DNA of 24,428 nucleotides from J089 sp964549745 (GTDB lineage Bacteria > Fidelibacterota > Marinisomatia > Marinisomatales > J089), in the NCBI GenBank assembly GCA_964549745.1, contig CAZJWP010000025.1, positions 1 through 24,428 on the forward strand. The letters run 5' to 3'. The position numbers and the translations under genes were made by a program. Of this stretch, positions 1 through 8,800 are shown piece after piece. Numbering within the stretch: the stretch's first letter is position 1; each line of letters begins with the position of its first letter. Under the pieces are notes generated by a model, which had not been told where the DNA came from, ran no database searches, and worked only from the letters and a program-made list of their open reading frames with translations.

Positions 1-197
1 GTTTTATCTTTTCCTTTTGCTGTTAAAATGATGCCGGTTAATATTTTCATAATCGATTGAATTACGATGAATAACTCCTTCTGCTCCGAATTCGTTTCTA
101 TATATTTGCTCTGAATCAAAACAAATTTAAGAGAAAACTGTGACCCCTTTTTTAAAAGTACAGAAAATTATGGACGCAACCCGATCTCATTTTTCAT
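1..197 (-). pseudogene. Possible broken or leader gene, runs off the window
   Basis: An AGGAGG sequence (204-209 on the minus strand) sits 6 bases before an ATG at 197, and a TATGAT -10-like box lies upstream at 226-231, so translation initiation here looks real. The frame reads only nine codons (MKNEIGLRP) before TAA at 168-170. The same frame is then open for 55 codons to the window edge and contains a second ATG at 50 (MKILTGIILTAKG...). It could be a gene broken by a nonsense mutation, a short leader peptide, or a chance open frame in AT-rich DNA ahead of a gene starting at 50. I do not recognise the product. The rest of 210-488 holds no gene I can support. Confidence 0.3.
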
Positions 198-203
198 TCT
201 CCA

Positions 204-209
204 CCTCCT
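204..209 (-). promoter_or_regulatory. Strong Shine-Dalgarno (AGGAGG)
   Basis: Perfect AGGAGG on the minus strand, 6 bases upstream of the ATG at 197. It is unusual because the frame it drives stops after nine codons. Confidence 0.6.
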
Positions 210-488
210 ATATCCTGGACCAATTATCATACATTCAAAATACATAATCCAAGATCTATGATTATTCTCGCAGCTCCGCCACCTGAGTCCCGAAAATCAA
301 TCGTTTAATTTAACTGCTATCACGATGGCCGGGAAGTGGAATGTCAGTCGATAAATCGAGCAAGTTCACCGATCACTTTTTGGACCTGAATAATGAACCA
401 CCGTTATTTTTTAGAAACATCTTAGCGTAGAATTCTATCATTTCAATCGAAGTAGTACATTCACAATATCTTCTGATACTGAATATCT

Positions 489-3400
489 ATGTTTGTCCAT
501 CTGAACACCCACTCTGTTTTTTCGCCAATGCGAGGAACAGCAACCCAGCAAGCACTGCTTTCAGCGGCCCGGAAAGCAAAAATGGATTTCCTGGCTCTAA
601 CGGAAGTGAACGGGCTTTGGGGGTTTATTCGCTTCGTACAACACGCCCGCGCAGCCGGGATTAAACCGATTGCCGGAGCCAATCTTCTCTTACCGAATGT
701 TGATCTTATCCTGTTAGTGGAAAATCAAACCGGCTACGAAAATCTTTGCCATATTCTATCTGCCGTTCATGACGATATCAACATTCCGGTCACATCACTT
801 TTAGAGAACCATAGAACCGGATTGTTTTTCCTTTCTCATCAGGAAAGTGTTTTGGAAACACTAATTACGATTATTCCAAAATCACATCTGTTTGTAGAGC
901 TGCGTCCGGGAATGGATGAGTCTGTCGCAAAACGGTTTGCATCCGTTTTTAACCTTGAATTGGTCGCTACCGGAGACGTGTACTTTCTGGCGCCGGATGA
1001 TCAGCCGGTGCATAAGGTGCTTAGAGCAATTGAGAAAAACACGACCATACAGGCATTGGATCCGGTTGAATTCAAGTCGGCTGATCATTGGTTCCGCCAG
1101 GAGGCGGATATGCATCAACGTTTCCCCAACAGCCGGGAAGCAATCGAAAATACGTATCGCCTGGCGGAACGCTGCAAGACCGACTGGTCCTACACCAAAA
1201 CCATTTTCCCGGGACTCTCACCCGATAAGATCAAGCGCGCCAGCCGAAAACTGGAAGAGTCGGTCTTGGCCGGCGCCAGAAAACGTTACGGTAAGATCAC
1301 CCCTAAAATCGAAAAACGCATCCGCTACGAATTGGGCCTTGTTTCCCAAAAGGGTTTCGCACCTTATTTTCTGATCGTCCGGGATATTGTGGCTCAAAGC
1401 CGTGCCACGATTGGCCGTGGTTCCGCTGCAGCATCGATTATCAGCTATTGTCTGTTTATTACCCAGGTGGACCCCATCCGTTACCATCTCCAGATGGAAC
1501 GCTTCATCCATCCGGAACGGGAAAATATGCCGGACATTGATGTGGATTTTCCCTGGGACGAACGCGATAACATTCTCGATTACATTTTCAATAAATACGG
1601 TCGAAACCGGGCTGTCATGGTTTCCGATCAGGTTTTTCTACGTCCCCGTTCTGCCATCCGTGAAGTGGGAAAAGTATTCGGATTGTCCAACGAAGAGATC
1701 AAAAGCATCACCAAACGCATTGGCTACCAGCGTTCGCGAACCGGCCTGCTCAACTGGATTCGAACCGATCCACGATTCGCTAAAGCGCATTTGGACGATA
1801 CGTTAACTCAGGTTTTGGAACTGAGCGAAAAAGCGGTCGGAGCTTTCCGGAATTCTTCCGTTCACCCCGGAGGTGTGGTGATTGTTCCCGACGATATACG
1901 AAAAACCGTTCCGGTTTTAATGGCTCCAAAAGGTGTTCAAATCACCGAATGGGAAAAAGATCAGGTGGAAGATTCGGGTCTTCTGAAAATTGATATTCTG
2001 GGCAATCGAAGTTTGGCTGTTGTCAGAGATACGATTCGTCAATTGAACGAGTTTTATGGCGAACAAGCCACAACCAGTCAATATATGAATTACCACAAAA
2101 TCCAGCCGGTTGGTGATCCAAAAACCAAAGCTCTGATGAAAGCCGGTCGAACCATGGGCGTATTCTACATTGAAAGCCCGGCTACAAGACAACTCCTGGC
2201 CAAGGCGGGTGTGGTGGATTTTGAACATGTGGTCATCTATTCATCTATCATACGGCCTGCGGCGAACCGGTTTACCAATTTGATGCTGGAACGCATCCAC
2301 GGAAAACCCTGGAAAGCCTTGCATTCCGACCTGGAGTTTTTGAACGAAAGTTATGGGATCATGGTTTACGAAGAACAGGTGTCTTTGACAGCGAGAGTAT
2401 TGGCCGGATTCAGCTACGCCGAATCAGATGCACTTCGAAAAACTTTAGGCCGTGATTCCTTGCAGGGATTGATACCCAAATGGAAAGCCAAGTATACAAA
2501 AAATGCCAAAAAACGTGGATATAACGCAGAGTTAATTGAAGCAACCTGGGATATGATTGCTTCATTTGTGGGCTATTCCTTTTGCAAACCGCATTCCGCT
2601 TCCTATGCAATGCTGTCTTTTACCTGTGCTTATTTGAAGGCCCATTATCCCGCGGAATTCCTGGCGGCTGTCATTACAAACCAGGGTGGATTTTATTCGT
2701 CTTACGCTTACTTAAGCGAAGCCCGGCGCTTTGGCATCCGCATTCTTCCGCCGGATATTAATCTAAGTCAAAGAGAACATCGGGGACGGAAAAAAAAGTT
2801 GCGCATGGGATTCATGAGCATTCGTGCGCTTAGCGGTGACGCTATTCAATCGGTGCTGAAAGCCCGGAAGAACAGACCGTTCAAAAGTTTGTCCGATTTC
2901 CTGATGCGTGTTGATCTTGATCTTTCCGATGCCATGGCACTCACCAAAGCCGGGTGTTTTTCGGCGTTGGAGCCGCAATTGACTCACAAGGAAATCTCAT
3001 ACCGGATTGCCCATTATTATATGGCGGACCGCAAAAATAACGACAAACCTCTGGAACCTCTCACATCCGCTCCAACAAAGACACCCTTGACGGATGAAGA
3101 AAAGCGCCGGTTGGAAATCGAAAGTTTCGGTTACCCGATTTCGACCCATCCGCTGGAAACTTACCTCCCTCAATTGAAGGGATTGACTCAAAAGGCCGAG
3201 GATATTCCAAAGTTTGTGGGAAAATCCATCACGCTGGCCGGAGTGTACATCACCCGGAAAACAACGGCGACCCGCCAACGGGATCCCATGGAATTTTTAA
3301 CATTGGAAGACGAAACCGATATTTATGAATGCGTTCTGTTTCCGGATGTCTACCGGAAATTCGGTGACTTATTGCTGTGGGAAACCTTATTTATCGTGCG

Positions 3401-3551
3401 CGGAAAAGTGGAAGAATCCTTTGGTGTACAAACGATTACAATCGAAAAATTGGGCAGCCTGCCCACCATGCTCCGAAAAATGGGACAACAGACCACACAG
3501 GATGAATCCCTGGAAGGTTTGCGTTCGGAAACCAAGCCGTTTGATGGATAA
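489..3551 (+). CDS. dnaE2: Error-prone DNA polymerase III alpha subunit, DnaE2/ImuC-like
   Basis: A 1020-residue C-family polymerase alpha. It shows an N-terminal PHP region (about 1-210), the polymerase core with PDIDVDF (Asp351 and Asp353) and LLKIDILG (Asp502) as the three metal-binding acids, the GRGSAAAS palm loop, the GYSFCKPHSASYAMLS finger motif, a helix-hairpin-helix region and a C-terminal OB fold (about 900-985). It ends soon after the OB fold, roughly 140 residues shorter than E. coli DnaE, so the tau-binding tail is missing. The PHP site is degenerate: HLNTHS at the HxH motif, ALTEVNG where ALTDHxx is usual, GAN where GxE is usual. Lack of PHP proofreading and the nearby lexA-imuB genes favour a translesion role in an ImuB/DnaE2 mutasome over replication. 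The ATG lacks a clear Shine-Dalgarno. Some relatives are annotated simply as dnaE, so the dnaE2 label partly rests on context. Confidence 0.85.
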   Translation: MFVHLNTHSVFSPMRGTATQQALLSAARKAKMDFLALTEVNGLWGFIRFVQHARAAGIKPIAGANLLLPNVDLILLVENQTGYENLCHILSAVHDDINIPVTSLLENHRTGLFFLSHQESVLETLITIIPKSHLFVELRPGMDESVAKRFASVFNLELVATGDVYFLAPDDQPVHKVLRAIEKNTTIQALDPVEFKSADHWFRQEADMHQRFPNSREAIENTYRLAERCKTDWSYTKTIFPGLSPDKIKRASRKLEESVLAGARKRYGKITPKIEKRIRYELGLVSQKGFAPYFLIVRDIVAQSRATIGRGSAAASIISYCLFITQVDPIRYHLQMERFIHPERENMPDIDVDFPWDERDNILDYIFNKYGRNRAVMVSDQVFLRPRSAIREVGKVFGLSNEEIKSITKRIGYQRSRTGLLNWIRTDPRFAKAHLDDTLTQVLELSEKAVGAFRNSSVHPGGVVIVPDDIRKTVPVLMAPKGVQITEWEKDQVEDSGLLKIDILGNRSLAVVRDTIRQLNEFYGEQATTSQYMNYHKIQPVGDPKTKALMKAGRTMGVFYIESPATRQLLAKAGVVDFEHVVIYSSIIRPAANRFTNLMLERIHGKPWKALHSDLEFLNESYGIMVYEEQVSLTARVLAGFSYAESDALRKTLGRDSLQGLIPKWKAKYTKNAKKRGYNAELIEATWDMIASFVGYSFCKPHSASYAMLSFTCAYLKAHYPAEFLAAVITNQGGFYSSYAYLSEARRFGIRILPPDINLSQREHRGRKKKLRMGFMSIRALSGDAIQSVLKARKNRPFKSLSDFLMRVDLDLSDAMALTKAGCFSALEPQLTHKEISYRIAHYYMADRKNNDKPLEPLTSAPTKTPLTDEEKRRLEIESFGYPISTHPLETYLPQLKGLTQKAEDIPKFVGKSITLAGVYITRKTTATRQRDPMEFLTLEDETDIYECVLFPDVYRKFGDLLLWETLFIVRGKVEESFGVQTITIEKLGSLPTMLRKMGQQTTQDESLEGLRSETKPFDG

Positions 3552-3600
3552 GTGGAATGGGGAAATGGAGTATTGGAGTGATGGAATCGGGGGGTAGTAT
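3552..3600. repeat. G-rich low-complexity spacer with TGGAGT/TGGAAT-like units
   Basis: Just after the dnaE2 stop the sequence has irregular repeats of TGGAAT, TGGAGT and TTGGAGTG ending in a run of six G. It looks like a decayed short tandem repeat in the convergent intergenic region. No coding role is visible. Confidence 0.3.
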
Positions 3601-3653
3601 TTTCTATCGAAATATATCCTAAATCCGTCTTCGTTCGTCTCGCTCCTTAATTA

Positions 3654-3675
3654 TCCGGCGCAACCGAACGCCGGA
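3654..3675. terminator. Hairpin between convergent genes, possible bidirectional terminator
   Basis: A perfect 7-base inverted repeat TCCGGCG / CGCCGGA with an 8-base loop lies between the stops of dnaE2 and imuB. No long T tract follows on either strand, so it is a weak intrinsic terminator at best. Confidence 0.4.
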
Positions 3676-3694
3676 CAAGTCTTCAATTTTAAAT

Positions 3695-4897
3695 CTACCC
3701 GCTTTGTCCCACTAATTTGGAAAACGCGGAGACTGATTGATGACTCTTTAACGCAGCCGCTGACCTGAGGCTGGACAGTCCGTGCTGGTTCCGAACTGCA
3801 TCCAGCGATTGTGAAAGGCGCAGCATCTTCGGATCCACCGGCTGAAACAGGTCCAGTTGATGAGCATAAGCCTGAAAATCCCAGGCGTCCAGTAGAAGCG
3901 TCCGAACCCGGTTTCGCCGGTTGTTTGCCCGAAGGAAAAGCCGTTCGCAGGCGCGAAGAACGGAAGCATCATCATTGGCATGAGTCGAACCGGTGTGACT
4001 TCGCAGAAAACCATCCGTGTAATGAATCTCCAGGCGCACTTTTCGGGCGATCTGTTGCCGCTTCCGAAGCGCATACGCCAATTGCTCCCCCAAAGCATGG
4101 ACCGTAACCATCAGTGCATCCACATCATTGGTATCGCAGGGAAGCACAATCTGCTCAGTGACGTGATCCCGTTGCCGTGGCGGACGGACGGCGGAGGTAT
4201 CCTCACCATGGGATTCCCGGGTTAAACGCCGGCTGTGGTCGCCGAATAGAATTCGCGCTTCTGCGGGCACATCGGTAATGAGCTGGATTTGCTGCACCCG
4301 GTCCAGAAATAAAAAGTGGATGATCTTTTTCACCGGTGGTTCGTGCACCGTAGGCAGTACCGGCGTGTTCAGCGGCGCCAGGAAGCGAATTTCATCGCCC
4401 GGCGGGATCTGAAAAACCGGCTCAGGAATCACGGTAGTGGAAATCCGGCTGACCAGTTTGTTGGTGCTGATGCCCACCAACCCGGCCAGGTTGGTTTTGT
4501 CACCCACCGCGCGGGTAATCAGGCTTCCGGCTTGTTTAATGCTGGGATACAGATGATCCATGCCGGACATATCCAGGTAGAACCGGCCGAAACCGGACGC
4601 TTCCACCAGCGGCGTGAAGGTGGACAGATTCTGATACAGATAACGGTTAAGCCGGGCGTAAAGGCTGTGGTTGTAGGGCAGAAGCAGAACGCCGTGCGCC
4701 ATATTCCGCGCCAGGGAAACCCGCATGCCGCGATATAAACCCTCCTCCCGGGCCTCCCGGGAAAGGGCCATGACCGTGCCATCGGGATGATGAGACGAAA
4801 TGATCGCCAGCGGCCGGGTTCGCAGCGCGGAATCCAGCATGCGCTCGGTCTGGAGTTCGAAGTCCCGAAGGCGCAAGTGAAAGATGGAGCGGGACAT
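3695..4897 (-). CDS. imuB: ImuB-like, catalytically inactive Y-family polymerase homologue
   Basis: A 400-residue Y-family (DinB/UmuC/ImuB) protein. Aligned by eye to E. coli DinB, the first catalytic Asp (HVDMD) is Arg9 in FHLRLRDF, and the Asp-Glu pair (SLDE) is Gly104-Arg105 in SGFGRFYLD. The three metal-binding acids are therefore gone, as is known for ImuB proteins, which act as non-catalytic adaptors. Near the C-terminus QLDLF (347-351) is a textbook beta-clamp-binding motif, followed by an RLSQSLDAVRNQHG segment typical of this family's tail. It starts 9 bases after the lexA stop, so the two are almost certainly cotranscribed and under SOS control. It probably bridges the sliding clamp and the DnaE2-like polymerase encoded convergently. 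No imuA is present in the window. Confidence 0.85.
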   Translation of the reverse strand: MSRSIFHLRLRDFELQTERMLDSALRTRPLAIISSHHPDGTVMALSREAREEGLYRGMRVSLARNMAHGVLLLPYNHSLYARLNRYLYQNLSTFTPLVEASGFGRFYLDMSGMDHLYPSIKQAGSLITRAVGDKTNLAGLVGISTNKLVSRISTTVIPEPVFQIPPGDEIRFLAPLNTPVLPTVHEPPVKKIIHFLFLDRVQQIQLITDVPAEARILFGDHSRRLTRESHGEDTSAVRPPRQRDHVTEQIVLPCDTNDVDALMVTVHALGEQLAYALRKRQQIARKVRLEIHYTDGFLRSHTGSTHANDDASVLRACERLFLRANNRRNRVRTLLLDAWDFQAYAHQLDLFQPVDPKMLRLSQSLDAVRNQHGLSSLRSAAALKSHQSVSAFSKLVGQSG

Positions 4898-4906
4898 GAA
4901 ACAGGA

Positions 4907-5527
4907 TCAGTACTCCCGGAATGAATAAAGCACAACCCCGTTGATCTCAAACTGATCCTGGCTCCCCACCTGAATGACGGGATAATTGGGATTCCGCGGA
5001 TGCAGTTCCACGTGGTCGGAGCGAGGGACAAAGCGCTTCAGGGTGGCTTCACCATTCACCAGGGCCACCACGGCCTGTCCCGGCTGAGCCGATCGGGTTT
5101 TCCGGACGATGATGTAATCGCCGTCCTCAATATTGTCATCGATCATGGAATCGCCTTTTACCCGAAGCACAAAATTGTCCGGATGAACGAAGGGCATGGG
5201 CACATGGATGGATTCGGGGTTTTCCAGCGCTTCGATGGGCGCACCGGCAGCGATCAGACCCAGGAGGGGTAAACGGGCGGTGGCGGTGGATTCCGCACGG
5301 GCGTGCTCCGAGGTGAGGGTTAAAGCCCGTTTACCATTGGGTCCTTTGGCCCGGTCCAGATGACCGGACTCGGTGAGCGTTTTGACGTACCAGTTCACCG
5401 TCCCAAGGGACGAAAAGTTCAACGCATTCATGATCTCCGTATAAGACGGCGGCTGGTCGTTCTTCAGGGAATAACGGTGGACAAAGTCCAAAAATTGGCG
5501 CTGTTTGGGCGATAAAGGTCTGGGCAT
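4907..5527 (-). CDS. lexA: LexA-type SOS repressor
   Basis: A 206-residue repressor. The N-terminal winged helix-turn-helix (about 1-70) opens with PLSPKQRQFLDFVHRY. The C-terminal S24 peptidase domain has the Ala94-Gly95 self-cleavage site in LIAAGAPI, catalytic Ser127 in GDSM and Lys164 in EATLKRF. All parts needed for RecA-stimulated autocleavage are there. I chose the ATG at 5527 because the protein then begins like other LexA proteins; the frame continues upstream to 5650 but those residues are unlike LexA and cover the promoter. Repeats of TTACGAGTA right before the start suggest autoregulation. First gene of a lexA-imuB operon. Confidence 0.92.
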   Translation of the reverse strand: MPRPLSPKQRQFLDFVHRYSLKNDQPPSYTEIMNALNFSSLGTVNWYVKTLTESGHLDRAKGPNGKRALTLTSEHARAESTATARLPLLGLIAAGAPIEALENPESIHVPMPFVHPDNFVLRVKGDSMIDDNIEDGDYIIVRKTRSAQPGQAVVALVNGEATLKRFVPRSDHVELHPRNPNYPVIQVGSQDQFEINGVVLYSFREY

Positions 5528-5531
5528 GGCG

Positions 5532-5562
5532 TACTCGTAAGTTACTCGTAAGAATATTACGA
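5532..5562 (-). promoter_or_regulatory. Candidate LexA operator cluster
   Basis: TACTCGTAAG occurs twice (5532-5541 and 5543-5552) with an 11-base period, about one helical turn. The second copy lies in the near-palindrome TTAC-TC-GTAA (5542-5551). An inverted repeat TCGTAA-N5-TTACGA spans 5546-5562. The block overlaps the -10 box of lexA and reaches within 5 bases of the start codon, where a self-repressing LexA would be expected to bind. I do not see the same motif upstream of dnaE2. Confidence 0.5.
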
Positions 5563-5582
5563 AGATTTTGAACGGCAGGCAA
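5554..5582 (-). promoter_or_regulatory. Probable lexA promoter
   Basis: On the minus strand, TTGCCT (5577-5582) as -35 and TAATAT (5554-5559) as -10 are separated by exactly 17 bases. Each matches the sigma-70 consensus at four of six positions. The -10 lies inside the candidate LexA operator. Confidence 0.45.
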
Positions 5583-5604
5583 GAAATTTTGATGCAATAC
5601 GTAA

Positions 5605-5802
5605 TATGATTCTCCGAAAACACCTTATCAACGGGTGTTGGAATCATCATTTATCACTAAAACAGATAAGCAGGCCCTCATTGAACTGTATTGTAATCTC
5701 AATCCTTTTACATTAAGTGCAACAGTCAATTGTAAAGCGAAACAATTCCTGGCACAAACCAGATCCGTTCAACTAGATCCGGATATCAATACTGTTGCTT
5801 AA
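5605..5802 (+). pseudogene. 3' remnant of a DDE integrase-type transposase
   Basis: A frame of 65 codons, open from just after a stop at 5602-5604 to TAA at 5800-5802, reads YDSPKTPYQRVLES, then a KQALIELYCNLNPFTL segment. From memory this resembles the C-terminal tail of integrase-core transposases, which commonly end with a (T)PYQRLLES-like motif followed by a 'LNP' helix. The catalytic DDE domain and N-terminus are absent and there is no start codon, so only the tail remains. It is on the opposite strand to lexA and the kinase gene and lies directly upstream of the lexA promoter. It accounts for most of the 371-base gap between lexA and the kinase stop; 5803-5898 holds nothing I can name. 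Confidence 0.55.
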
Positions 5803-5898
5803 TTTTAGTAACATTCTATTTTGAGGCAATGAATCGTTTCATCCATCCGGTGAAGAGGACATTGCAAGTGATGAAAGCGACAGTTAACGAATTCCGGA

Positions 5899-8800
5899 TC
5901 AGGCACGGGGAAAAGTTAAAATGAATGTGGTTCCCCTACCCTTTTGACTGTGTATTCCAATGGAAACATGATTTAAATCCAGGTAGCGTTTGGTAAGCGC
6001 CAGACCAAGCCCAATCCCCTGGAATCGTTTGGTATATCCCATACTTTCCTGAGTGAAAGAATCGAATAATTCTTTCTGATAATCCTCCGAAATACCGACC
6101 CCGGTATCGCGGATTCTTAACACAATGTCCTTATTCTTTTCGGTCAAATCAACGCTGACACTTCCCTCTTTTGTGTACTTGATTGCATTGTCCAATAAGT
6201 GATTCAAAGACTGCTCAATGCAATATTTATCCGCCTTTATTTCTGCATCCCGGATATCGGAATTAAATTGAAGATTCAGCTTTTTTTCGTTCGCCATTGA
6301 CCGCATTTGCCCAAGAATATTTTCCGCCATGTCATTCAGGTTAAATCGCTCCGTTTTAAGATGATAGCCCAATGCCTCAATTTGGGACATGTCCAGAATG
6401 CTATGGATGGTTTTCAACAAGCGTTCCGTGCTCATGTGAATATAATCAAAAAATTGTTGTTCCTCAGGAGCCAACTTGTCACCAACTGCCATTTGAATTA
6501 AATCCGAGTAACCCACAATAGCATTCAAAGGAGTTCGGATTTCATGAGACATGTTCGACAAGAACAAGGATTTTAATCTTTCGGATTTCCGGGAAGCTTC
6601 AAATAGCCGGGCATTTTGAATCGCGGCAGCGCTGATATCGGCCAGGTTTTCGAAAAAGCCCAAATCTTCAGGATAAAACTCCGCGGTTCCCCGTTTGCTC
6701 AACGTCATCACGCCAATGACTTCATCCTTCAATTTCAACGGTGCGCACATGAGCGATTCCGGCTCTACAGGCGTATCCGGCACTTGCTGGCCGATTCCGG
6801 TTTTGTCAATCCGGTTCACAATTTGTGCTTTCCCGGTCTGGGCAACCATACCTGAAAGCCCTTCACCCAATTCCAATCGCATGGATTCAATTTCTTTCGA
6901 ATAGGCGCCCACATTCAAAATCGGTATGAGTTGCTGTCCGTTAAGCGTAAAGATTGTGACATCGGTGGCATCAAAAATATCCATCGCCGTTTTAGCGCAA
7001 CTCTCATTCACTTTTTTCAAATCCAGTGAATTCGTCAATTCGTGACTGGCTTTATTGATCGCATTGATTCTTTCCGTATAGAACTTCAGACGTTTTTCGG
7101 TTTTAATTCGGCTCGTAATATCACGGGCGGATCCCTGAACAGCCACCGGATGCCCGGACTCATAAATCAGGCTGTTACGGTATTCCACAACCCGTTCGCT
7201 TCCGTCTTTTGTAAGAATGGTCATCAAACCGGAGGTGTTTCGTTCGGACAAAATTTGCTTGAGGTACCTTTTAAATTGTTGTTTATACCGTTCTGGAATC
7301 AAATCTCCGATATTCAAATGATCAAAATCTTTTTCTGTATATCCGTACTCCTTTTTAAAGGCCAGATTCGTTTCCAGAAAATTGCCTTCAAGATCATGCA
7401 CATAGAGAAAATCAGTTACATTCTGGAAAATTGAGCGAAATTTGCTTTCACTTTTACGGAGGCTTTCTTCCGCCTGTTTGAGATCGGAAATATTTACAGC
7501 CGTGACTTCGAAAGCCGGTTTGGCACGATACGTAATCGGAACCGATGTAATGATCGCATCCAGGGTTGAACCGTCTTTTTTTATTAATTTTTCTTCCATT
7601 GGAGGAGCGACTTTCCCTGTTTCGCCGCTTTCCCGGATTCGTTTTGCCGCTGCTTCGCGATCGTCCGGATGGACGATGTCCAGCGCAGATTTGCCTATCA
7701 AATCTTCCCTGGATTCATACCCAAGCATTCTAACGGTGTACTCATTTACCAACGCCCATTTCCCATCCTGGTGAATGGCAATCCCGATTGGCGCAATATT
7801 AATCAATTCCCGGAAACGTTCCTCCGTCTCACTCAATTCCAGTTCCACTTGTGCCTGATCCGTGATATCATTGACGATTCCGCGCGATCCTGCGACCTGA
7901 CCATCCGTGGTAAATGTCAATGGTTTGATACGGAAAATCCCGTGCGAACCATTCTTTCGTCTAATGGAGACTTCCAAACTGGTGGAGGAACTTCCATCCT
8001 GCATGGCTTCCGCATACCGGTTTTGAAGCTGATCTGCCTGACCCGGTACAACAAATTCAAGAAAAGAGCGCCCTAGCGCTTCAGATTGATCCTTCAGTCC
8101 AAGCATTTTAACCAAAGACGTATTTACAAAAGTAAATTTTCCTTCTCTGTCGGTGATGTATAAACCGTCATTGATTTCGTTAACCAGCGACAGGTATTTT
8201 TTTTCGCTGCGATGAATCAGCTCTTCTTCCCGTTTTTGATGAATCGCCGTGGTCAAATGACCGGCTATGTTTCGGACATGGGCTAATTCAGTATGTGTAA
8301 ACTTTTTCTCACTGGCTAATTCTAAAATTCCAATCGGGTTGCCATTGATGATGAGCGGTTTTTGGATAACGGATTGGATTTTCAGAAGTTTGAATATCCG
8401 GGGAATTATCCGTTTTAACATCGGTCGAAGCGATTTGATCACCATTGGTGTCTGAATAAAATCGGACATCCACTCTTTTATCACTTCCGGATCGTCGATA
8501 ATTAAGCCATCCGGATGATCAAAAATATGAGGGAAATATTTTCCTTTTTCCAGTTCAAATTCAACCTTGGGAATGGATTGCCCGATGATCCGCTCAATTT
8601 TCTTTGTGGTTGACGGATGAAGATGTAAGCTGCTCATCACCAACCGTTTCCCGTCTTCGCTGAGTAAATACACGGTAGCATTTTTACAATCCAGAGCACG
8701 TTTGATGCCCTTATTTAACAGCTCCATCACTTGCATTAAATCATCGCCGCGATTAATTGCCTGGTTTAACGTATTGATCAATTCGAGGACTCTTGACTGA

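Noticed and set aside
4519..5031. 170-codon frame antisense-phase across the imuB-lexA junction
   Set aside because: Out-of-frame shadow on the same strand of two well-supported genes; its translation is rich in Trp, Arg and Pro with no recognisable domain.
5528..5650. Longer LexA start at the ATG at 5650
   Set aside because: The extra 41 residues are not LexA-like and would cover the promoter and operator repeats; the ATG at 5527 gives a canonical LexA N-terminus.
7042..7434. Plus-strand open frames inside the kinase gene
   Set aside because: Shadows of the kinase reading frame with no family resemblance.
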